Source of the DNA: Apostichopus japonicus
Taxonomy: Eukaryota; Echinodermata; Holothuroidea; Aspidochirotida; Stichopodidae
Reading direction: 5' to 3'
Assembly (NCBI RefSeq): GCF_037975245.1
Contig: NC_092573.1
Coordinates: 18,734,265 to 18,794,264, forward strand
DNA length: 60,000 nucleotides
Shown in pieces: positions 14,088-49,800 of the stretch (its first letter is position 1; each line of letters opens with the position of its first letter). Made by a program: the position numbers and the translations under genes. Below the pieces are notes generated by a model. That model searched no databases and had not been told where the DNA came from. It saw only the letters and a list, made by a program, of their open reading frames with translations.

Positions 14088-14750
14088 TTCGATACCCTAG
14101 GCTTAGATACCCAGTATTCTGGCTAAGATGCCATACTCAGACCTAGATACCTTACTGAGGCTTAGATACCCTACACAGGCTTAGATACTGTACACTACTC
14201 AGGCTTAGATACCCTTCTCAAGCTTATATACCCTAGTAAAGCTTAGACATTTTGGTACCCTACTACCCTTAGATACCCTACTCACGCTTAGATACCCTAC
14301 TCAAGCTTAGATATCCTATTCACGCTTAAATACCCTACTCAGACTTATATACATATGCTTAGATACCCAGTACTCAGGCCTAGATACCCTGCTCAGGCTT
14401 ATATACCCTACTACACTAAGGTACCCTACTACCCTTAGATACCCTACTCAGGCTTAGTTACCCCCACTCAAGCTTAGATACCCTACTCAGGCTTATATAC
14501 CCTACTACACTTAGATACCCTACTCAAGCTTAGATACCCTACTCGTTAGGCTTATAGATACCTTACTCAGGCCTAGATACCTAGTGAGGCTTAGAAACCC
14601 TACTCAAGATTAGATACTGTGCCCTACTCATGCTTAGATGCCGTACTCACGCTTAGATACCCTCCTAAGGTTTAGATAGCCCTATCACGCTTATATACCC
14701 TACTCAGGCTTATATACCCTACTACACTTAGATACCCTACTACCCTTAGA
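14088..14750. repeat. 19-bp minisatellite, second block
   Basis: The taccctactcaggcttaga motif resumes immediately after array S2 and includes the CCAGTA..CTGGCTTAGATA variant. It is therefore the same family as the 6.6-11.2 kb block. Confidence 0.9.
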
Positions 14751-15136
14751 CACCCGAACCGAATTGTGCAGTTGCTTATAATAGCGTTTTCGACTTGAAT
14801 ATATTGCGCATTTATATGCGTCTGTGGTATAACATGTTAACACGTGTTATGCTAGAGGCACATTTTATTGCGGCCTGTGTTAAAAAATATTAAAATATAA
14901 AAATATAAAAAATAAAAAATATAAAACATTTTATATTATATAAAAAAAATTAAAAAAAAATATATATGTATATATAATACCACTACGAATTACTGTAATG
15001 TATCTTTAACATATCTAGCTCTCGCATGCTCCCAAAACATAACACGTGTTAGTGTGTTATAACACCCTGGCATATAAATGCATAATATGCTACACGTTAA
15101 GAACAAATATAAGCTCACACCTTTTCGGCTTGGGTG
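14751..15136. mobile_element. Long-inverted-repeat element in the 19-bp array
   Basis: The ends are CACCCGAACCGAA and, reverse-complemented, CACCCAAGCCGAA. Further in, the arms share GCATTTATATGC and TAACACGTGTTATG in inverted order, so the imperfect arms are over 100 bp. The centre is A/T-rich. CCTTAGA flanks both sides (14744-14750 and 15137-15143), but this is also satellite sequence. No coding capacity; superfamily not assigned. Confidence 0.65.
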
Positions 15137-15225
15137 CCTTAGATACCCTACTCAGGCTTAGATACCCTACTCATTAGGCTTATAGATACCTTACTCAGGC
15201 CTAGATACCTACTGAGGCTATCGTC
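15137..15225. repeat. 19-bp minisatellite, third block
   Basis: A few further copies of the gataccctactcaggctta unit after the inverted-repeat element, ending where the next element begins. Confidence 0.85.
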
Positions 15226-15227
15226 AG

Positions 15228-15548
15228 CGGTGGATGCCCACCCCTCCCCCCCCCCCCCTTATTGACTCAAATGGAATGCTGGCGCCCTTTTCAGCTTTTT
15301 ACCACTTTTTACTTATTCGCGATTATTGACTTTTTCATTTAGCTTTCATCTACCTATTGACATTTGTCACATTATCTGCAAATTAGCAAGGCCCGGAAAG
15401 GGTCATTTCCGGCGATCTAGGGAGTAGTTTACTCAAAAAAATTCTGTACGCTCCGCGCCAAACTGTGGTGGCGCTCCGCTTAGTAGTGTCGAAAGCGCCC
15501 CTACAGACCATTCTCGCCCCCTGACCAATACCCCTTCCTCCGCCACTG
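15228..15548. mobile_element. Relative of the 7458-7848 MITE
   Basis: It shares long stretches with the inner MITE, including ctggcgcccttttcagcttt and cgcgattattgacttttt, and ends in CTCCGCCACTG like it. The left end is CAGCGGTGG and has diverged. No matching target duplication was found, so the left boundary is uncertain and the copy is probably old or truncated. Confidence 0.65.
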
Positions 15549-15999
15549 CCTGCCAACTTGTCTTCTATTGTGCGTTGTCCATATATTCCTTTAAGTTGTA
15601 GTGTACTCTACATTCATATGGTGTTATAATTGTTGTACAGTTACGCACATTATTAGCAATCTCTTTAAAATGTTTTGTATTCCTCTGCCAAAGCAAATTT
15701 AAGGAAAGGTAACTTAAGATAGTCTATCTAGATTCCTTTGCTCACCTTTACTGCAAAGCAGCCCGCTGTAGAAAATGTTGCACTCCATTCGTTCATTTCC
15801 TTCCTATCCTTCTTATCGTCACAAATGAATTTCCCGCGAAGCGCGTCCGTCGCGTGCCTGACCTCATTAGTATGGATGTTTTCTTGTCTGGGCATTCATC
15901 GAAGTCAGTCAACCATACATTCTAAGCTGTTGGAAGCTAGACCAATTATCCTCCTTTTCGTACTGCGAAACTTATTCATGTTTGCTTCCTCACAAACGT
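15549..15999. other. Spacer before the Penelope-like fragment
   Basis: An open frame of 90 codons starts at 15738, but I see no recognisable domain. It may be an upstream, decayed part of the same retroelement. Confidence 0.3.
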
Positions 16000-17070
16000 A
16001 TTTTTGTTAAAAATTGGTCTCATTAAAACGCTAGTGGATAGAATGTACAAGGTCAACAACTCTTGGAAAGGATTTGACCTATACCTAAAAGGACTTATGT
16101 CCACACTCGGCAAAAATCAGTTCCTTTCTCACTTAATTGACAAAATTGTGAAATCGTATTTACAAAACAAGGTGTCACCGGAAAATATCTCTCTCTCTCT
16201 CTCTAATGGTGATCTGCCTTAAGGCAGGTCCCTCACCAAACACAAAATCATAAGAACCGCTCTTCTGCATTCCTCTACATAGTAAAATAATTTCTACCAT
16301 CTCTGATATCATCCATCAACATTATTCTCTTTCTCCCTCTTGGTCGCTTCCCGTTCATTCTTCCTTCAAGCACATCTTTCATTGACCCGGTTTCTCACAT
16401 TACTAGATTTTACAAGTTCCATACGTTGGTAATTTCTCTGGTCATGCTCAGAACAAAGTTGGACAGTTGATCAAATCGCCTTGTACAGACATTGATATTA
16501 AATTAGTGTTTATCTCATTTAAAGTTCGAAATATGTGTGTAGTAAAAGACATGATTCCATCATACGGTTCATACCTTAAATCTCGTGTGGTCTATAAATT
16601 CATCTGCACAAGCTGTAATGCTTATTATATAGGGGAAACCCATAGGCACCTTTCTACACGGATTTCTGAGCATAAAAAACCGATAAGTATTCACATATTT
16701 ACAAACACTTAGCTAAATTTCCCAACTGTAAGCGGCAACGTGACAACAAATCATTCAAAATTATCGACTCACCTCCCACTAAACTCCAGCTTAGGATTAA
16801 AGAAAGCGTACATATCAATTGGGATAAACCTAATCTCAACAAACCGCTTGACTGTCCAGTGTTATCTTTGTTGAGGTAATCTACTTGTCCTTGTGTGTTA
16901 ATGCTAGTGTACATTTGTTTGATATTACTTGTTCATTTTGCGTTTGTAACCTGGTGATGAAAGTCGCTACTTTCGAAACATGTCGTTCTTTTTGTATTAA
17001 TTTTGGTAAATGTATAAGTTAAAGTCTGTGGTGTTTTCAATTTTTTTAATATCGAGTTTTGTGCTAGGTA
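16000..17070 (+). mobile_element. Penelope-like retroelement 3' fragment (RT tail plus GIY-YIG endonuclease), broken
   Basis: The plus strand at 16012-16222 encodes the end of a Penelope-type reverse transcriptase (IKTLVDRMYKVNNSW, LSHLIDKIVKSYLQNK). After a gap and frame changes, 16400-16712 encodes the linker and the GIY-YIG domain start (VVYKFICTSC, AYYIGETHRHLSTRISEH), and 16690-16878 the C-terminal tail (KESVHINWDKPNLNKPL) in another frame. Penelope-like elements use RT plus a GIY-YIG nuclease for insertion. This copy is truncated upstream and frameshifted, so it is inactive. Confidence 0.78.
16954..16984 (+). ncRNA. Hammerhead-ribozyme-like motif in Penelope-like 3' region
   Basis: Downstream of the GIY-YIG frame the sequence reads GTGATGA, a hairpin (GAAAGT paired with ACTTTC), then GAAAC-AT-GTC. 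This resembles the TGATGA / stem II / GAAA core with a minimal helix III and GUC cleavage triplet known from Penelope-like elements. The first core base is G rather than C, and the best hairpin overlaps the core, so it is degenerate. Confidence 0.35.
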
Positions 17071-17078
17071 GACCATTT

Positions 17079-17079
<1 letters not shown>

Positions 17080-17114
<35 letters not shown>
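17080..17114. repeat. (TA)n microsatellite
   Basis: A TA run directly following the Penelope-like 3' region. Confidence 0.9.
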
Positions 17115-17118
<4 letters not shown>

Positions 17119-17119
17119 G

Positions 17120-18850
17120 GGCGGGGAGACGGGGGACATGCCCCCCCCCCCCCAATATTTTAGGTGGGGATATACGGTAGTATCTAATATCCCCCCAACA
17201 TTTGGTGGCATAATTTTTCTTTTGTGGCTATAAATAGAAAATAATGCGTGAGATTAGTTAACCAAATCATATTTGGCGGTGGCTAAAACTTCATCCAACA
17301 CATGCTGCATGAGGTAAATGACTCTTCGTGGTCGTTTCTGTGACCTGTGACCGTATAGCATGTTGTCACTCATGATTATTATCATCATGTCTGTACATCT
17401 CTTGTGTATGAGTGTAAGTACGTACAATCATGTATATGATCTACATCCATATGGGTTCACTGGGTTTCCATAGGGTTTCCATATGGCCTGTTTTCTACAA
17501 GATTTCTAACCGCAGGCGCGTAGCCAAATGGGGAGGTGCAGACCGCCCCTCCCCCTCCGCCCCTCGAGCATGTTTTTTGATTTTTTTTTTATGATATCGA
17601 ATTTTATAGTAGCCGTTATAAGAGGTTTTAATGTTTGTACACCAATAATTAACTATGTCTGAATTTTCGAAAATTCTTTGACCAACGTATTATTCATCAT
17701 GCTTCGCTCTACTCGTGCAACTTTGACCGGTCTGTTAGGGGTTGAATGGGGTTTTTCTATATTGGTTGTCCATAGATGAAATTTTGTGCAACATTATGGG
17801 TATGTTTGGAAGTGAATTTATTATTCAAATTGTGAACAAATAACGGGCTTAAACCTTGAAAGGTGGGGCTGACGGGTATTGTGGGGCGTTAGGTAGAATT
17901 ACCTACAAAAGCAAAGAACCACAGGAGATGCGATGAGGTCGAACATGATGTGTGACTGGTGACAATCTTGAAAAAGGTTATGAACTTGGTTCTTAGGCAA
18001 AAGTGTACATCTGGTCGGTTATTTTCAAGCTCGAGAAGTGCCATTTTCGGTGATCTGGGGGGCTATAAAAACCAGAAATTTCTTGTACGCTGCACGCCAA
18101 CTAATGGTGGCGCTCCGCTATGTTAGTAATTCGCCTGCATCCAAGCAAATCCCCCCCCCCCCACAATATATGAAACAATTCGCCGCACCTGTCTATGAGT
18201 ATATTTAGGAATGCATGCACTCCACGGCAGTGCTAGATCGAACAGCTGGATCATTTCTATTAGCGGCAATATGAATTTCAGGCAATCAAGTGATCATTTT
18301 TTTCCGCTTCAGATAGTAATCAGCCTTATTTATAACAATAATAATAATAATAATACAGTTTAGGTGGAATTTTGTCCTAAAAGTCACTATTTCAATATGC
18401 AAAAGCAAAAGCGAATGCAAAAGCGACAAAAACCGTCCAAATTTTGAGGGAGCCGAAATTTCAGAACAAAATGTCAGCTGAAGTTGACGTTTTACGACGA
18501 AGAAGGGGAAATCTGCATGGGAAGGGGAGGCGGGGGTGGGATCAAATTCCGATGAGACATACCACGGTACCAGGGCGGCCAGTAGCGTCGTGAGAGAGGC
18601 TTGTAACGTCGGGAACCAGGGCGGCCCTGATGAGTTGGAGCAATATAGGCCATAACAGCGGGAATTTTGATGAACTATTCGAAATTTTCCAAATTTTCAG
18701 ATAAACAGTTTTTCGACAAATGCAGAACGTTAAGTTATTATTTGCTTCTTATTTTGCTCCCAACAGTTTTTATAACTATAAACACAAAATGATAATATGT
18801 TAATAGATTCACATTAATTTCTCCCTCATTAAAGTTGATAGTTGTAAGGG
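17120..18850. other. Spacer with G/C-rich repeat fragments
   Basis: No gene seen. At 17513 the sequence CAGGCGCGTAGCC resembles a hAT-like end, and 18020-18130 resembles the interior of the 391-bp MITE (ggtggcgctccgct). No matching right end or target duplication could be placed. Confidence 0.4.
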
Positions 18851-18851
18851 T

Positions 18852-18854
<3 letters not shown>

Positions 18855-18905
<51 letters not shown>
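18855..18905. repeat. (TA)n microsatellite
   Basis: A run of about 25 TA dinucleotides, directly abutting the R1 repeat. Confidence 0.92.
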
Positions 18906-18906
<1 letters not shown>

Positions 18907-19305
18907 CAAATGAATATATAAATGAAAACGTAATGAGAAGGAAAATCCAGAACAGTGAAAAAACTTCCAGCCTCCACCGGGATTCGAACCCGGGCCTCCC
19001 GCTTTGTACGCTGATTGTATGTCCAGAGGTTCGAAACCGGTAAGGAAGGTCGTAATTTCACTGTAGGCGTTTGACACCTGTATCGAACAATACTATAGTT
19101 CTGTTTTTGGTGACATATTTTGCCTTACTCTAGAGATCAAACATGATGCTTACCAACTCGAAAATCATTTGTGATTCCTAAGGCCGGATCTCGAAAGAGA
19201 AACTTTGATCAGACTTTATGTTAATGAAATGGAAGTAAACGACAAAGGCAAACGCCTACAGTGAAATTACGACCTTCCTTACCGGTTTCGAACCTCTTGT
19301 TTGTG
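18906..19305 (-). repeat. tRNA-related repeat R1, second locus, A box deleted
   Basis: Same family as 4301-4672, with an intact B box (GGTTCGAATCC, minus). Compared with that copy it lacks 28 bp containing the A box; the break lies between two ACGC tetranucleotides. Beyond the R1 tail, 19253-19303 is an inverted copy of 19024-19073 (about 50 bp), so the locus could fold into a hairpin. Confidence 0.7.
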
Positions 19306-19319
19306 TTATAGATTATAAC

Positions 19320-19495
19320 CCAATATATACCCATATATATATATTTTATAGTGTATACCGTACTCCAATATATATGTTATATTTTATTCCCTAATATATA
19401 TACATATATATGTATATATATATATATTATATAGATTGTACCCCAATATATATGTTATTCTAGGCTATACTCCGATATATATATAGGTTATATGA
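19320..19495. repeat. AT-rich degenerate tandem repeat
   Basis: Repeated segments of the type ccaatatatatgttat and tatatatata with intervening gtgtaccgtactcc-like spacers. Confidence 0.6.
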
Positions 19496-19499
19496 CTTG

Positions 19500-21839
19500 G
19501 TCAAGTATACTGGACTTGAATGAAACAGCGTGTACGAGAGCGCGCGCGTGCATTATGTACTGCGGAATTCGCCTCGAATGTAACAGTAAATACGTACATT
19601 CCTCGAAAATACGTGCGCGTGTTCCACGTAGCTCCCGTACGTACTACAGTGTGCCATATACCTAACTTTTTGGAGATTGTATGATCTATTGCCTGAAAAC
19701 TAAATGGAGTTTGGTCGATTCATTGGGGCGTTTTTGGTTTCGATGACAATCGTTACTATGCATTATGATGGCGTGTGTGTGGGTGTGTGTATGGTTAATA
19801 TATCATCATAGGTGAAAGGCATACCTATGTTGATAATTTTTCCAAATTGTCAGTCAATTCTAAATAAGTTTTTGTCTCACTCTAGCTTGTTGTCTCTAAC
19901 AGTTAGTTATGATGATTTATATCAATAAAGGGGACATTTTAATTGTTGTATACAGCATGCAATCTTAGATGCAATGAAGCTGAGCAAACCACATGTTCAT
20001 CACCACCACATATGGATGTTACTTTAGATATTCATGCTTTCATATATCTATATACACTGTATAGGTAAAAAGGCATCCCAAAAGAGGTCAGCATAATGCT
20101 CCACAAGAAAGATGTCAACTATTGTCAAACACTACTATTATGTCTGCTTCACAACAGTGATATTGAGAGCTTGTTTCTGCAAGAGTCTCATAAGTCTGTT
20201 GTTTCCATATGACAGTTTGCAAAAGCTTTAAGAGTAGAAAGTCTGAGGAATCAACTCACTGTAATGAATTTAGAACACTGTAATTAGAGCACAATACTGA
20301 TACTGATAAGATCAGTGTCTGTTCTATAAATTTAAAAACTGCTTGTGTAAATATGGGGTAATAATTTATAAGATCCTTTACGTTAAAGTGTAACAAAAGT
20401 GCACATTACTGTTTTGTTATTGAAATGTGTTTTTTCTGTCAATATATTTGGAAGAAAAAAAATATATATATATTATAAAACTCAAACAGCCTTGTTGTTA
20501 TAACTTGAATGCTCAGTTAATTTAACTTGAAAAAGCCGAGGTAACTTGCTGCATAGGCATTTCTGTGTTGTTTCAACTAGTCACAGCTTAGTCAATTGAT
20601 CATACTAGAACCGTTTGGGAAATGAAAACTGGAGAAGAAAGTGTGTATAGTTGACTTATCAGTTTTTGTTCATTCAGCAAATCTCACTCTGTTGTCATAA
20701 CTTGTCATGTCTAGTACGGTAGTTCTTTGCAATAATGTCTTCCTACCGTTACATACAATTTGCTAGTTGGAATAATATTAACGATGAAATTAAAGTAATT
20801 TGGTATACAGGAGAGTGATTATTTTATGTAGATTGGACTAGAAAATATAATGAGCGTGAACAGAATTTATTTCCGCTTAACAATACAAGCGTAAGTTGTT
20901 AAGTTATGATTACTTAATATAAAGATTGCAATTTATTAACCGTAGAAAACACCAACATACAATGTGTTTACACAAGATGAACAGCAATTAGCGAATTTAT
21001 ATTTAAACTCGAATAAAGAGAAATACAGAGCGAAAGACTTTTATCGCCCAGACCCTTGTTCATATCAGAATGAATCAACTTCAAGAACAAGTCGTTATTC
21101 GAACCATGAATAGTGACATTAAATATGAGATCCATCGACTGGTACCGATACACACACACACACACATGTTGGTTTTACATTCCAACAGAGGACCCCATTG
21201 TATTTTCCATTGTTCAAATCCACGTACCCTAACCTTAACAATACCCCATACAATAGAAATTCTTCCGAGGACGTCGTGATTCTTTAGAAATCACAACCGA
21301 GGACCTGAAATTCTTTTGTTCAAGTCCTCGGTCAGATAGAAAAAAACAAACGCACACACACGCAAAGGGGAAGAAACCCATTGCATAGGGTTGGATTAAT
21401 GGAGTCGGCATATTATTAACACAACATACTTTGATGACACAGACCATATAGTCAAACTTGATACAATATTTTTTATTTAAAACAGTAAGAACTTCCATAT
21501 TCAGATTTCTGAATAACATGTAATGAAGCGTTATCAGGTATTTTGAAATTTAACTCTTTTTTTCATCATTTGACTTAAAACCTATCTTGAACAGCTAATT
21601 AATTCCGTTAAGTCTGAATAACTGCCCCCCCCCAAAAAAAAAATACTGGTATCAATTCATAAAGTAAAGTGCGGTGCCTTATTGGTTTCAGTAAAACAAT
21701 ACAGATTCCAGGTTAATTGTAATATGATTGAAAATTTAAATGTTGACAGAGAATTGATAAAAAAAAATGAACATTTCGATTATGACCAACTTTAAAGCAT
21801 TATTTATTACAGCATTAAAATATGATATATTATATATAC

Positions 21840-21883
<44 letters not shown>

Positions 21884-22722
21884 TATATATATATATATAT
21901 ACATCATATATATATATATAAATATACATATGTAATAAGTTTTACTTAATTAGTTTCTTCAAACTCGGTAGAAACAGAGATCTTGTTTGCAATCTGTTCT
22001 AAAATTAGCTACATATTTTCAATATTTTGAAATGACAAACTAAAAAGAAGAGAAAAGAAAGGTGGCCACAGTAACGATGACGTCGATGATGACGATGGTG
22101 AAGGTAAGTACACGAAAGGCTCCAGACTGTTGTAAGTTTCGTAAAAGGGCGTCCCACCCCCCCCCCCCCCCCTCTTGTCCACCTGTACTGAATGCATTGC
22201 AATGCACTATTTCTTACACATACAGCAGTCTATCAGATGCCAAAACTGTTATACTAGAAGTCTCTTAATGCCAGGAGAGCATAAACTGTTCCATCATTGG
22301 TTGAGCGAGTTCACTAATACTCAATATCTGAGAAAAAACAACAAATATGACAAAGAAGATGAAAATGGATTAAATGACATGTGCCAAACATAAAAAATCT
22401 GAATGATTTTAAATAGAGGGCAGTGTAAATCAATGTGAACAATTAATATTTATTGTTAATATTATAAATGTGTTATCCCTTGTTTTTTCTGGTTCTAGTT
22501 CCTGCAAAATAATTCGAACAAGATACTGAGTGCGATAGTTTAGTATAAGCATACTCTGCACCCCCCCCCCCCTTCAATCTCCACCATCCACACACACATA
22601 CACACGCGCACACACACCCAACCAAACATACGAGTACATTACTGTTCAACAACAATTCTGTTATGCGTTGAAGAATGCAAGACAGTTTTTAGAATGCAAG
22701 GAGTAAAAAAAAGTTTACTTAC
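19500..22722. other. Spacer or last intron of GH31-A
   Basis: The final GH31-A exon, encoding perhaps 20-30 residues after exon 22, should lie on the minus strand somewhere left of 22723. I could not identify it with confidence. The stretch contains (TA)n and (CA)n runs and poly-C but no other recognisable feature. Confidence 0.35.
21835..21925. repeat. (TA)n microsatellite cluster
   Basis: Three TA runs separated by catcata spacers. The open frame across it, rich in Ile and Tyr, is meaningless. Confidence 0.9.
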
Positions 22723-46640
<23,918 letters not shown>

Positions 46641-46797
46641 TTTTGATCCGAGCCTTAAAACAGGAGTTTCACACAGTTTAAAGACCTCAAAGAAACTGCT
46701 CTCCGTGAGAAGTGCAGTCAAGAAAGTGGCCCACACTCAACGAACGTTTCAAACGTAGTTATCATCGTTAAGGTTTAAAGTACGTACTTTGAACCGT

Positions 46798-46804
46798 TAT
46801 ATAC
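46798..46804 (-). promoter_or_regulatory. Possible TATA box of GH31-A
   Basis: TATATAA on the minus strand about 158 bp upstream of the ATG, followed within 10-20 bp by the palindrome AAAGTACGTACTTT (46776-46789). Position is plausible for a promoter, but there is no transcript evidence. Confidence 0.3.
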
Positions 46805-49800
46805 ATTGTTTACACGTAGGACGAAATCTGAATGACAAAATCTGATCAAATACCACGCTGGTCGTTTAGTCGTATAAAAGATAGCACGAAGAAGCTCAAC
46901 ATTGGGAGGCTGTGTCTGTGGTGTGAATGCCTGATATGTTGACGTACCCCGAGGAACAAAATAGCATCACGTTTTTTTTATATTTACGACGTTATAAATA
47001 ACTTGTTGTGAAGCACACACATGACAAGTATAATAAAACTCATTACTGAATTTTCCCCCTCATCATTCGGTACAATAATGTTGTAACACAGGTGTAAGAA
47101 CCAAAGAGTCCTAGGAACCTCGGAACTGTCGATAATTGTGATGCGCTACAGGCTTGCTTAAACCGCATCAAACTATTGCAAACATATTTTCTTTAAGAAA
47201 AAGAATGAAAGAAGCATACACAGAATAGAAAAATGAAACAGAGAAATGATGACTTTTTTTTCAAAATCAGTTTCATGTTCTGACATTCTGGTGAAGTACA
47301 CAAACCACTCATCACATGAGCGATTATAACAGAACACAACAAATATAACGCACAATGAAGACCAAAACAACAAAACAAAAATCATTTTAAATCCCACAAT
47401 GTTACTATCTGTAAAGAATAAGCTCAAAGAAATTGATATCTTCCCCATTTCATGACATTTTCTTAATACCCTTTGTCCACATTTTATTCACCCTCTCGTC
47501 TCTCACTAGAATGAATGATCAAGGACTTGACAATCTTTCAAATAGTAAAGCAATCGATATTACATTTCACGAGACAGAGCACTTTCGGTAAAGAAACAAA
47601 TGAGATAGATATTTCTTACAAGTTAACAACATTGCTTCCTAACCATGTAGGAATATTAACTCCATGTCTGTTAACCTTTCACTGTTTCCTCTAATGTTCT
47701 GCTCTCCCTATCTCTCTCTTTCACCCCTCCCCAGGCCCAGGGGATACTAGGGTTAGCTAACTTCATTATCCTTTCCTCTATTGCTCTGATCTTGCTGTAC
47801 AGTTAGTCCAATAAAATCATATTTCTGATATAATCGAGCATCATTCACATATCAGAATCAATTCTGTGCATGGTTTGTCGTGACTGACACACCCTATGAT
47901 GACCCCCTTACATGGTTCATCACGACTAACACACCCACCCTATGATGACTCCACAACTATGCTTTGCACATAGTAATAATCATCATATTTGATTTATATA
48001 GTGCTTTATACCAGCAATAGGTTTCAAAGCGCTGTACAGACTTTATATTACCCCTGGTCAATGATAACCTGTCCCAGAGACAATCCCTCCAGTCAGCAGC
48101 AGTTATATACTGCACCCAATCACAAGTTACCTCACAGGTACCCATATAACCCTGGGTGGAGAGAGGCAACTGAGATAAAGCATCATGCCCAAGGACACAA
48201 CGTAATGAACTAGGCAAGAATCAAACCAGCAATCCTTGGATCACAAGTCCGACGCCTTAGCCAATGGGCCACCAAGCTCTCAGTTATCCATAGGAAATAT
48301 CAACTGTTTGTGAAAGGAAATATGCAAATGGGTATACATTCTTTTGTTACTAGTAATGTATTATCATTTGCATATAAACTGATGATAAGGTGACAAACAC
48401 ACCTTGCTAATGAATATGCATGAATCATATAACCCATCATTCCTCTTACTTTCATCTGGCAAACCCACATTGATCATCATATTTCAGAATTGCAACATAA
48501 GCTTCTAGCAGCTCCAGCGTGTGTGGGCCTACCCTTTTATTCAGTAAACTAGCTGTACCAGAGAATCTTTCCACTTCCAGGACTACAGTAAGTATTACTT
48601 AATATGGTACTATGTGTGACTATAGAAGAGATTCTAATGACCAAAAACCAATCCAAACAATTCTACAGGTAAAATAATGGTAAAGAATACAACAACAACA
48701 ACAACAAATCCAGAAATATTGCCAGCGACCCACCGAAAGCCGACATTCTTTTATCAAAAAATATCTCTGTACGCTTTGAAGCGACATCGGGGTCAAAGTG
48801 GCAAGAGGGAACAGACAAATATATACACCAAACTGAAAAACACACACCTACATTTATTATTATTTGCACAGAAAAATAAAGACGTTTTGGGTAGCCGAGC
48901 ACACTATTAACAAATTCAAACATACACCATCTGGATCTCTATGAATAACTCAGCCAGTGACCTCCTTAAATACATATGCATACAGTATATCCTTCGTATA
49001 TTCTAATCATAAACGAGACAGTAACAAAATAACATGACTTGATCACATCTGAAACCAGAACTATGCATATCCTTTTCACTTGTGACTCATGGGCTATTAA
49101 CAACCCTTCCTGGGTCCTTCCTGCATCCTAAATGTTGATACCATTGTGATCATGTCACATTTGTATAAATCTCATTTATAGTTGTTTTTTTGTAAAACAG
49201 AATCCAGTCATGAATGTTGCTCAAAAACAAATTTCAATGCCTTTTTGAGTTCAGCCCAAACTGATGCGGGCCTTTACAAAAGACTACGCCATGGCGGGCT
49301 GGGCGGGCCAGCCATGGCGGGCCGTGGCAGGGCAGGCCGTGTCCATTTGCAAACATTGCTGATAGTGATGGTTTTTACCATATGATACCATATTACTGGC
49401 TCATGTATTTTGTTCACATGATATCAACCTCTCTCATTGCTTTCTAAATCACTGTTTCTAAACAGAAAACCTATCCACTTCTCTCCTGGTTTTGCTTTTC
49501 CTATCCCCCTGCTTATTAACAAACGTACAAACACCGACATCATCACACAGGTCGCACAGGAATATGAAAAGACACTTGACAGAAATGATAGATACCACCA
49601 CCAAAGAAGTGTACTGAAGAAACTACGATATTGAAAAAGAAAAAAGACTTAAGGAAAAAGCTTAAAAAACTACAGGTAACTCAACAACAAGATATCAATT
49701 AATTTGTCATATTTCATAAACTTTCTTTTTGATAAACTTTCTGCCATATTGCAAAGGGCACTGTCTTTGGAAGATATGAGTACATTTATTGGTGACTTGA

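Noticed and set aside
17513-18190. hAT-like element starting CAGGCGCGTAGCC and ending near CGCACCTG
   Set aside because: The ends match poorly and the flanks (tctaaccg and tctatgag) are not a duplication.
22473-22655. Last exon of GH31-A near the ttttgcag at about 22508 (minus)
   Set aside because: The acceptor is good, but the encoded ELEPEKTRDN sequence does not resemble GH31 C-termini and runs into sequence without a convincing end.
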